Shown here: positions 27,001 through 38,300 of the stretch, in pieces
How the letters are laid out: each line of letters opens with the position of its first letter
Numbering within the stretch: position 1 is the first letter of the stretch
From: Lethocerus indicus
Taxonomy: Eukaryota > Arthropoda > Insecta > Hemiptera > Belostomatidae
Direction of reading: 5' to 3'
NCBI GenBank assembly: GCA_019843655.1
Contig: JACDQD010000002.1
Coordinates: 10,113,893-10,177,892 of the forward strand
DNA: 64,000 bases
The notes under the pieces: generated by a model
The model's input: the letters and a program-made list of their open reading frames with translations, nothing else
Told to the model about the DNA's origin: nothing
Database searches by the model: none
Program-made: the position numbers and the translations under genes

Positions 27001-30000
27001 TGGGAAAACAAAAAAATATCCGACAGAAAAACGAAGGAGCGTGTATTATTATACAACTGCTCGAATTAGAACCGTTTGAAATTAATAATGTGAAGGCTGA
27101 CGTCGCCAGATGTTGCCGGCGTGCGACCGACAGCGGTAGAAATAAAAATAAATAATCTCTTCGTTTTAATCGTGGCCAATTAATATTTTGTAACGGTCTG
27201 ACGGGGAAATGAACGGAGAAAATTGGGGGGAAACATACACGTACTTTGCGCGGCCTAATAGGTTCGGTTTCGTGATATGTTGCAGGGTGTGAAACAGAGA
27301 CAAAAAAATAACATATAATAATATATTTACATACAATAATAATATAGTATATTTACTTACCAATATACTAATATATTTAATTACCAACCTTTTTGGTCGT
27401 TGTAAGCGAGATTGCTTGACACTTTGGGTCGTAAGTCTCCACTTTATGAGCTCTACATATATCTCACTCGCATTTAATGTACATGCTTTCTGGGCTTGAA
27501 CAATTCAGAAATTTCCCACTTGTGTGAACGACCCGGTGCTATATCATGTATCAAATGAATAATTCAGGTTCTTCGGTATCGTTCTTAATGCAGCCACAGG
27601 GAATCGAGTATATATAGTATAGCTTCCACATTTACAAGTTAAAATACCTTCGTGTGTATTCGGCCTCCTTAGTCACATGTGCGCCAATGTAACTACTGGC
27701 ACGAGAATTCAAAATAAAAAATAATAATATTTAAAATTCCGTAAAACGTTTGGAATTTCGGTTAAATTCTAGGCTACCAAGGATCAAAATTTTTAAAACC
27801 GTAAATCGGATCGAAAAGCAATACATGGGATGTCAACTAATGCCCTAAACAGAATTCAACTTGAACAATGAAGGCAGCATACATTAGAATATGCCCACTA
27901 GCTCTTCGATTGGCGACAAATCTATTTAAAGATCTTATGTACGATGATAGGTGGAGATCGTGTATTCGGGATGAGGTCTAAATGTCGGCCCAATCAGCGT
28001 CGTAGCGTCTAAACGATGATTGAGCGGTCGATTGGTGAGTAACACTGAATAGCTGATTGGGCTCCATTCTCGACTCGTTCGAATATCGGGCGAAGAGAGG
28101 AGCCTGCCTGCCGGTGGGGCTATCACCAACCACCCGCCCGACCCCCATTTATTTCACCCCGCTCAGAAATAAGTAAACCGATTTTCCCCTTTCATTAGAC
28201 CACTCCCCCCTCCAACCTACAACGCCCATCTTAATACCCGTGGCACCACCCGACGAATGCGTCACACCGCCGTTGTTGTATAATGCTGTTTTCTGGCCAG
28301 CTTCACCTAAATAAATTTTATCATCAGTTGCAAATTATTGGAGTGTTAATTTTTTTTAAATTTTGCTCGGAGACTTGTGCACAATTTAACGATTTCAATA
28401 ACACCACACAAGATATTTTTTTAAACGGTTCTAACTCGAATGAAGAAAAAGGTATATTAATTAATATATTGAAATATATTTACAAAAGCCATTTTTCTGT
28501 TGTCTTTTTTATATTTAAAGAGACGTTGATTATCGTGGACAATTTTCTGTGAATTAAAATTTTGCGAGCGCATTTTAATAGGGACACCCCTGACACGAGG
28601 ATGTGGAGAAATGAGATATTAGACATTTGACAGAAAAGGTCTACCGATATGAGTAAATATCCGATTATTACTAACGAAATGAACGGTAAAATGGGTGAAA
28701 ATTATAACGACAAATAGATCGAAGAATGTGTACAATTTTTTCGAAGTGAATTACCACGAATGTGAAAAAGCTTCTGAAAATAACGACACCGTCCTGTAAT
28801 AAAACTCCACCATGAGGGCGGGGATACTTTCTGTCCGTGAGCAGATTGCACGTAAATCACGCCGTTTTATATCTCATTTTTATCCAACTGCTTTCAAAGA
28901 TTTAAAGATTCCCAATAGCCCAATGGTAAGTCCGATGCGGGAGCAAGAAGCAACTTGTTGGTGATGCCATTTGCAATATCCAATATCGAGGACCATTTTT
29001 TCGTGGAACATAAAATATTTAATATCATTATCCGTTGTACTGCAGCTAAGGATTATGGAATTATTTGGATAGCGACGGTTAAAGTCGTTTTGCTAAACAC
29101 ATTCAGCAAAGACCTTGTTTTCCAAAAAGAGATCTGTTTAGTAGGAGTGAATTTATTGGGAACAGTTCCCGATTCCCCTCCATTATTAACAGTGTAACTT
29201 CTGGCGTTTATGTATAAATTTACATTGACTATTTGCGTGCGTGATGAAATTGAAATAGATAATTTGTTGGCAGTAATGCATGCAACGAAACACGTCATTA
29301 AAATTCGTTCCTGCTAAACATTATTACCAGTTAAGTACACGTAAATCATAATAAATTAAAAAATAATTAATTGTTTTTACGTATTGTGGAATTTTTTGAA
29401 AAGCAATCTTTTTTATTTTCTAAATATTGTTTGGGGGAGTGTCTGCAGGCTGGGATAAAAATATAATTATTTCTGAAAAATATTATGAAAATATTAACTA
29501 GTTTAACATACCTGTTTTGTGGTCTACACGAGATCTATGGAAAATATTAACATTGTTAAGCCCTCTTGTGCTAGGACAAATTATTCACGAGGATATGGTT
29601 AAAAACCTGCAGGAAATTAGATTTTTGTACGCTAAATTCTCTACCAAGATAAGGGTGATCAGTATACTCAAGGAACCCCGTATTGTAGTAAGAAGAAAAA
29701 GTTCGAATTAAGTCATCATTTTTTGTTGCATGTTACTAATTATCGGTGTTGGAAGAGCTTCAAATCGATTAACCGCTATTGCTTGTGCGGTAATAACACA
29801 AACGGTAAGTCATATCCAATAGGAGGTTTCAATAACCACTTAGGATGTTCTTGGTTATGCCGACCCCTAGTTCGATTAATTATCGAAGGTTCAGAAAGTT
29901 GGATTGGACCGTTTCGAATTGTAATCCAATTACCTAATTAATGACCGGCAAATGTTTGTTCTAGGCTGAGTGCTTCAGCCAAGTAGACTAATCAATATAA

Positions 30001-30360
30001 CTGAATAATTTCACGGGTTAGTGGGTTAATCTGAAGGCGGGTTATTAGCGACATCGAAAAAAGGTGTTTTGTATTTTAATACAGTAGTTATATCAGTCAA
30101 TAGGATTTAAGATATTCTTGGTTTCTATATTTAGGATCGTGTAGGTTAGGATTAGGATTGTGTAACACATACCTTTCTACACAAAGCTCTCCGATAGTAT
30201 ATCCCTACCACGAATGTTTTTTCTAAATGTTTTTAAAGATCAGAAATAGTTTCGGTTGACACTTTTAGCGTCTTCCACAAATTGTGAAAGCTTTAGACAA
30301 CTTATGATTTTGGCTTTTGATTTTTTTTAAGGTTTTCCGTACTCCAAACTTCACATTATA
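24058..30360. other. Intergenic, no supported gene
   Basis: Apart from the CCAAT pair near 28.0 kb, I see only unrecognised short open frames, such as 26402-26683 and 28283-28552, the latter hydrophobic. Confidence 0.5.
27988..28062. promoter_or_regulatory. Inverted pair of CCAAT-box words
   Basis: GCCCAATCAGC (27988-27998) and its exact complement GCTGATTGGGC (28052-28062) flank a third ATTGG (28031-28035), all inside a GC-rich patch (27.93-28.28 kb) amid AT-rich DNA. CCAAT clusters bind NF-Y in animal promoters. No transcript or coding exon can be tied to it; the nearest supported coding exon is 7.3 kb downstream (sNPF). Confidence 0.3.
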
Positions 30361-30921
30361 TTAACCCCTTGCACTCGTATATTAATTGTATTACACTGTA
30401 CTCGTATTAATATTTAAGTAAGTTATCTATCGACTCGGATTTTTTCCACATTCTATCATAACAAAAACATTTCTATAGTAACATATTTTGTTACAACATA
30501 TATATTTACTAAAAAAAAGATGCGAATTTTTTAATTTATTTTTTTGATTTAGAGATCAGGTTGGCCAGGGAAAGTAAAAATCTGTACTGCATGTAAAACT
30601 AATAATTTTTAAGAATTATATAGAAAAAATAAAAAAATAATGTAGTTAATATAAAATAGTAAGAAACCGACATATAAAAAAGATAACGAATGTGAAATTG
30701 ATTTGAAAAAATAATCTAAAAATACAAATTCGAACATAAAATTCTGTTTGTGAATAAAATCCTTATATTACAATGCCTATTCAAATACATCTATTTATTA
30801 CTAAATTGATTGCAGCTAAATAAACATAAGTAAGCCATTTCAAAAAATTAAACATTATATTTTATAATTTTGTAATGTATGGTACCGACAAAATGTATTA
30901 CATTTGTGTGCAAAGGGTTAA
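30361..30921. mobile_element. Second TTAA-bounded, piggyBac-like non-autonomous element
   Basis: The left end reads TTAACCCCTTGCACTCG and the right end, on the other strand, TTAACCCTTTGCACACA. These are inverted copies with three differences in 17, each bounded by TTAA. The 561-bp interior is extremely AT-rich and has no open frame. The ends resemble those of the element at 36771 (TTAACCCTTT) but continue TGCAC rather than CGCGG, so it is a different subfamily. Confidence 0.6.
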
Positions 30922-33900
30922 CTGTGTTGCATAGATTTGATTTCTTTCTGACTAAGTTTATAACTATTTAAATTGGGGAAAATAAAACAAATACCTCATG
31001 GTTAACAATGAATATAAGTATAAATATCATATGAAGTATGAATATAATATAAGTTTTATCATATGAATTTATATTTGCCTTTTGTGAATTTGTATTTGTT
31101 TTCTTTGCACGTGTTTGTTTTGTTATAGGCTAAGCTGCACGTAAACATTAGTATCCGTAGTACATTTGTATCCGTTTTATGATTCATAACAATCGTTCTG
31201 GCAAACTAATAGAGGTTCTTGCAGGCGAAATCATATCTTGTATTAGAAACATTATTCGTGTCCAATGGGCTGAACGATCATCCACCCATGGTTTCCTAAC
31301 CGCGATCAACCTTTTCCTAACTAATTCGTCTCTTGTTTCTGCTTTACTATAGGCGTTTTATTGAACCGGAGGCGGGTCTGTTAATTTTCGAGTTATTCCA
31401 TAAGGTTGGTCGAAGGGTGGGGTATATAGGGCGCGGTGGATATTGGTTTTTGAGGGCGGTCTGGCGCCCCAAGGGAGGCGGCTCTCGACCCTCGCACGGC
31501 CCCCTTCCCTTCCCTTTCTTCCTATAAAATTATCCTCCAGTGATGAAAGTTCCTTCTTACACTATACCCCGCCTGTACAGCTCGTCCCGGCTTGCTTATC
31601 TGTCTTTAGAACCGTGTTTACTGATTATATGTTGAGTGGGTGTTAGTTACTGTTGTTGGGTGAGACCCTGTCTACTATGATTCGCCCTTTTGCCTATGGG
31701 TTGAATCACATTACCGGTGATTGGAGCAAAATTCGGTCTCCCAACTTGAGCCACTTTCATAACAATTTCTCCTGCCCACACAATGCCCGTTCTATTTATT
31801 GGGCTAATTATCCCCCAACAGATCAAAAACCTAGTTCTCATAGACCTGCTTATCTTTGTTAGACTCACATATAACTCCTTAAAAATAATTAAAATTGCAA
31901 CTATTAGATAATCTGGTGAATATTCCTACTATATTATCCAATAGCGCAAGTTGAAAAATAATGACTGAACGAGCAAGAAGATAATGTAAAATGTATATTT
32001 AGATGCTTCCTCCATAGGAAATGCAGAGGATCTAAAAAATATCTACATTGTTAACGGTATTGTTTATATATGCGCGATATAACAGAGAGGACTTATATTA
32101 TTGCGACACAAGTGGTTGGAGATGGGCACCGACTGTAATGTAGGTTCTGTTAAATAAAGTTTATAAAGCAGCCTCCGTTTATATCACCGACTGGAATTCG
32201 GAGGGTCCACCAGTTGCAGGCGTGCAACTGTTGTGGCTATTGAACAACTATTCACAGCGTTAGGCAAGTTACGCGTGCTTCTCGTCACGGCCCAAAGCAT
32301 TTTCTCTCGCTAATAGACGGGCTCCGCCATATATTCCCCAACCGCCGAAAGTAAAAATGTTACAGTAATGTTACAAGCGATTGAACAATTCAATTCTGGG
32401 TAACTGGTTAGTAATCCGAGCCGATACCGAAATTTCGCTTTATTAATTCGGATTTTAGGTAAAAAGAGATTAATGTATCGTTTCGTTACTCTGTAGGGTT
32501 GTTTTTTTGAAATAATAATAACCACATGCAATAGCTTCCCGTTTATTTATTTTTTATACTAATCTCCTCTAAAAATTAATGAAAAATAGTGAATGAAAAA
32601 CTGAATTGAAGACAAAATTACAATGAGAATTGGAAACTATGTTTTACAAACTAAATTATTATCCTCAGAAACGCTACATTTATGGAATTGCTGTATTTAA
32701 CGTAGATTTCGTGTTCTTCTGTCTCTTCTCGGTGATTTCTTCTTTTGCTAGACCGGTTTCGGCCACTCGCCATCTTCAGTAGCGGTGTCAGTCACTTTGG
32801 CACGTTGGATGCTCGTGGGGCATCCTGTTCGCACAGTCACTTATTTTACTTGTACTGTCAGTACAGTATGAAATATTATCACTTACTTTGGGTTCTGTCT
32901 TGTCTTTGAACCGGGCCAAGATACCACTCACCGCACGATCCTCAAGTCTAACCCAACGGAGCGTAGGTTCCGAAACAACCGGGTCTCTTTCTCGTCTTTC
33001 ATATTTCCATCGAGATTAATTCTGGTCGAGTGGCGAGTGGCAGTTCAGCTGGCAACCCGGGTCGATACGCTACAAAACCGAAAGTTAGATAATATGACAG
33101 AAAACTAATCTCTAAAATCCCCCACTCTTGGAATTGTAATTTCGATGAAAATTACTATATTGATAATTCCACTTGTGCGGAAAAATATAATCCTCAGTTG
33201 TCCAGAAATACTAATACTTGCCAATACAATGGTAATTGTTGCCGAAAATATAATTACGATTCAATAGGCTGTATACTTCATACATGGTAAACGTATGGTC
33301 TTGGGCTAACAGGTGTAGCCAATTGCCGATTTGCCAGTATATGTTGCCACGTTAACGATATACCGCCCAGAATAGCAAAGAAAAAGCTTATAATATGACG
33401 ATTGCAAACAATTAATATTGATCGACGGAAAATGTTAGTTACGTACGAAATTACGAAAAGGTAACTCTACAGTGTACTGTTCCATTGCTGATCAAATATG
33501 TTCCGCTGAATAATAGTCCTGTTGGTTATTCACTTGATGATCATGAAGAATGTTCATCAAAAAAGAGAAAGAGTGGTCATCAGAAAATTGGGCGAAATAC
33601 AATACTAGTGGTGGAGGTTAACTCTGTATAAAGTATCTTATACTATGAAATTATGCAGGATACATTTCAAATAAACCTAGAAATGAATTAATCTTATATA
33701 TCGTATCCGTCCTTATAACTTCATCCTTACAGTGTATACAGTGAAAAGGCAAGACTATATGTAAAACTAAAATATAATACGAATATATATATAATCAAAC
33801 GCATAAAAAATGCATTTTTGTGGTTATTTCATTAATTGTAATATTGAATGATCAACAAGATCATTTTTTTGACATAAGACGACATACGTGTCTCTTGTAG

Positions 33901-35353
33901 TGATGCCCATAAATAAAATAATTTAATGTGGGATGGATAAGGGCCACATTTATATTGCAAAGGGTCAGCGCCTTTCGAACGCCAGAAATGTATCGCTCGC
34001 TCGACAGTCATAGACTCATAAATAGGCGTGTACGGTAGGGGATGAGGGGGGAAATAGGGGAGAGCTGACTAAATTGCAAGCAGAATATGCGATTCAATTT
34101 CAGAGAGGCGTAATTAGTAGGGCGACACCGACAATAGACTGCCGTTGGACGAATTTGGGTGTGACGAGGTTGAGGCTAATGAGATGCCAGCGAGCTGTCT
34201 GAACTGGAGAGGATCGTTGGTGGTGGGGGGGGGTCCAACTGGCTGGCTATTAAAATCTGACTGGGCGACTTTCAGCCCCCACTGACGGCGTCACTTGCAC
34301 AATCCACATCCGGTTTAGACGTTTCCCAGTAACGATAACGAAGAAAGAAATAAACCCCGCCGCGAAAATGTACGTGTGTGAACGCGAAAAATGAGTCTAG
34401 TACGTTTAATGAGCAGAGGTTAAATAGAGGATTGCAATCCTGCCGTAACCTTTTTTGCCAGTTCAAAGATCTTTAGAATACAATTTTAATTTCTATTTCA
34501 TGCGTAAATTGGTTTGCGTTATTGTTTTTTCCCCGCTTAATGAACTCGTATGAGTAAGTGGATAGTATTTAATGTATGCCGTATGTGGGAGCGAGTGGAG
34601 ACATTATTAATGACAGAAGAGATTGCCACTGTACTAATAAGAAATGTAGTGATCCGCTTTACAGACAGTATTAGCGATACGACATTACTTACGGTACGTT
34701 AGTATTGTTTATCATTTATTATTCGTTTAATTTCATCTTCATTGCCGTGTAATTTCGTAAAAACAATAAAAATAATTTAATAAAAACTTACATTTTCACT
34801 AAGTCATCTACAGTGAAATAGAATCTACTCTGGCGTAGAACACTCAAATACCTATTAAAAAATATAACTCCTATATTCGGATTAAATATAATACATTGAT
34901 AGAGATATGGCAAAATTGCAAATTTAATTTATTAATGGGCGTGTTACATATCGTGTCCTAAATATCTACAATATGTATGCCACTAATGAATATTGAAAGC
35001 GCAACTCAGTTTTTTGGTCCTTTTCCGACGTACTGACCACGTCATAAACGTGCATTCACCTTTTTGAGACCTGCTGATTTATTTCTGTACTTTTCTTGGT
35101 TGAATTCAAGAAATTCTCCCCGTTCAATCAATTTCAAACTTACATAACGCAGGATACGGAATCGAGACTTGTTCACGGAAATATTCTCCCTCTCGGTACA
35201 GATATGAAACTGAACAAACTGTGAGCATCTCTTAAATTGTAGAATCTCAATAACAGTTCCACCAATTCAGCATTCCTATTATAAAAAACTCCATTGATAC
35301 AATATTAAATTTGAATGAATTATAATAAGGAAATGTTTTCTTCAAATTTTCAG
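30922..35353. other. Upstream region of sNPF
   Basis: It should contain at least one non-coding leader exon and promoter of sNPF, given the splice acceptor at 35351-35353. GC-rich patches at 31.3-31.8, 32.9-33.06 and 34.0-34.35 kb are the places I would look first. I cannot pick the exon from sequence alone. The dispersed repeat at 32703-32790 lies within. Confidence 0.4.
32703..32790 (+). repeat. Dispersed repeat copy (GTTTC...CGGTTTCGGCCACTCG family)
   Basis: It reads TAGATTTCGTGTTCTTCTGT, CTCTTCTCGGTGATTTC, TTTTGCTAGACCGGTTTCGG, CCACTCGCCATCTTCAGTAG. This is the best-preserved single copy. The leading AGATTTCGTGT is shared with the copy at 63504. Confidence 0.7.
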
Positions 35354-35355
35354 CA

Positions 35356-38300
35356 ATGAAGGTTACACTGTCGTTGATCAGCATGTACATCGTGCTCTGC
35401 CTGGCCCTGGTCATGTTTCAAGAAGCAACATCGGCACCCGCCTCACCCGACTATGACAGTAAGTGAACCCTCTCAATTATATATACAACAAATTATTTAT
35501 CCGCTCTGACTAATCCATCTGAACTCAACCACCCGTCTGATGCCCGACCGATTGTTATTTTCCCCACGAGATCTGATCCATTTTAAAAGAACACTTATTG
35601 TTCGGGTAGGAGGGAGACGTAAAAGGGGCGCATTTTGGAAACATTTAGGCTACCGTTAAACACCCCGACTTCTTACATAATATTACCATTTTTAAAAACA
35701 TGAGTATAAATCAGATTTTTACGGGTTCGACTTCATTATGACGGTCGGATGCATAATGAACATCTCTGAATCTGTACTCCTTCTCTGAATTATTCATTTC
35801 AAAATTAACATAATTTTAAGATTATTTTCCTGAACGCTGATAAGAGCGATGAAATAATATTTTTTATTCATTACGGAATTAGCAGCTTCCCGGTATAAAT
35901 CCTTCCATTCCAAACTATCCCTCCATTCCAATCCCTTAATTCAACAACTTTCCACGCTTCACCTTCCCGAAAATCCCGTGCGTCGCCTAAAGCGGAAATG
36001 GCCACGCGATTTCCTTAAGACCAGAGTAAGGGCAGGAGCGGGAGTACCATCATTGGGTGGCTTCTCCTTCGAGAGTTCAGTGAGTGAGTGTCAAGTGAGA
36101 GCAGTGTCAATAGATACAATATAAAAAAAATTGCAGTCGAGAGAGAAAAAATATTCATTACGAAAAATAACTTGATATAATATATTTCATGAATTTTTAT
36201 AAGAATGTATAAATAATTTATAGTATCGCCTAACAGTCGTGAATTGTTTCCGAATCACGTAAAATTTGTTGACACATAAAACGACTTTTCATGTGAAAAT
36301 CAAACAACTTGTGGTGTTCTCGATTAGAATATTGAATGGCAAACATCCCTCAGATCTTATATTTTAAATACTATTCGGATCGTTTTATAACAAAAATTGG
36401 CAGAATATTTGTCTCGGAATTCTTGTTACTGCTTGTAGACAAAAAACTACAAGTGCCTATTAATATCATATTAAAACATAATATAACAAATTCATTCTAA
36501 CGAGTACACTGGAATTAGTGAACCGTTCTCTATTCTCGATTATCGGATGATATGCAGTTCTCCAGTGAAAAATATAAATTACGCTAATTATGTTTTGCTC
36601 ATGAAAAAGTCAGCTATAACCTCCTCGAGAAATCGAATTATTTATCTGTCTCATTGTCATGAGTCCGTTTAAAATACCCTTAACGAATTTGCCTTTTACG
36701 ATTACACACCAATCATAACATGAAGACAATTCTTATCGGTTTCGCCCCGGAATTTCGTCTAGGAGACCGTTTAACCCTTTCGCGGCGAACAGCGCCTATA
36801 GGCGCTCAGCTATAGATGCTCACTCTCAGCGAACAACGCCTTTAGGTGCTTAGCTATAGATGCTCACTCTCAGCGAACAGAGCCTATAGGCGCTCAGCTA
36901 TAGATGCTCAGTCTCAGCGAACAGCGACTATAGGCGCTCAGGCAGAGTTACCCGCTTCGAACGAACAGCGCCAGAAGGCGCTCATCCGGAGTCGCTTAGA
37001 GTGCAACTCATTTCTGAGCGCTCCGCCGCGAAAGGGTTAAAGATAGCATGAGATAAGTAAGAAAGAACACCTGTGTTTCTGTAAATATATTTACGTAATA
37101 AAATGAACTCTTGAAGTAAGGGAAATTAGTGATTCGCGGTTATTGAACCTTAAACAATTAAATTAATAAGAATTGGGATCGTTGGAAAAATAAAGTAAAA
37201 TTATTCGAAATTATGAATTCGAAACAATGAAAAATTAAAAGAAATTATAATTGTAATTTTAGAAAAGAAAAATATCAACAATTAACGCCTTGGGACATAA
37301 TATGGATTACTTATTTTGTTATTTAGAATTTCAAACGCGACCTTAACACAAACTGAATGTTGTAGTACAGATAACATTGGACAACTATCCGATAATTAAA
37401 AAATATCAGTTGAATAGAAAAAAATTTCATTCCCAAAATTCGTGAGGAGGGCCACTTAACGTCAAATTATATGAGGCCTGGATTTTTGCTCGAGTGCTCG
37501 TCCCACTCCCCTCTGGGTTAACGGCATTTAATGAGGGGGGGAGAGGCGTAGGTAGAGGATGCATTAGGAGATGTCGCCGGGGGTTAAATAGCAGCGGCCT
37601 GAGGTGTCGGTGATAACTAGGTGCTTATCGAAATTACCCATCTGGTTGGCTTTGGCACCCCCTCCCTCTAACCTCACTGCTTCAACTCAATTGGAAACCA
37701 GACCGCGTTTTCGCTTTCGGATCAATTGTAATTAACGCTTTTATAGTATGCACCCACGGCCATGCATTAAACCCTTGAGCCGGGCGCCCTATCAACCGTT
37801 TCGGTTTCTGGTAATGGCAGCCGAACGCTTGTCCCCTGCTCACCGATTTTCAGCAATTTTACAGGTGTCGTTAATTTTAATTCGATTACATCATACTCGT
37901 ATTCAATTATATGTTCCTAGTCTCATAATAGTACTTCTGGTTACCTTCAAATACGTACTTAAATGATTCGAGATTTTTTACCTTTGCTTTTAAAAAGCTC
38001 TTCGATGGTATTATTTTCATTAAAAGAAAGGCCGTAAATGCGGAGGAATTTAACTTAAAACATACACTGACATTATATTATACTGGATATTAAACTTATC
38101 GGCTGTTTAATTTTGTTAGGTTTACGTAACACGTTATTAATCATGAACGTAATATATGGTCAGTACGAATTATTTTAAATCTAAAAAGTTCAGTTTTACA
38201 AAAAAGGCAAAAGTTTACCTTACTGAATCCATCCTGTTTCGATTGGAGGGACAAAAAACTAGCAAACGTAGGTTGATACCGGGATAAAAAGATATTAATA

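Noticed and set aside
36785..37004. Regularly spaced palindromic repeats that could suggest a CRISPR-like array
   Set aside because: The units are contiguous 44-bp tandem repeats without unique spacers, they lie inside TTAA inverted ends, and the genome is an insect's.
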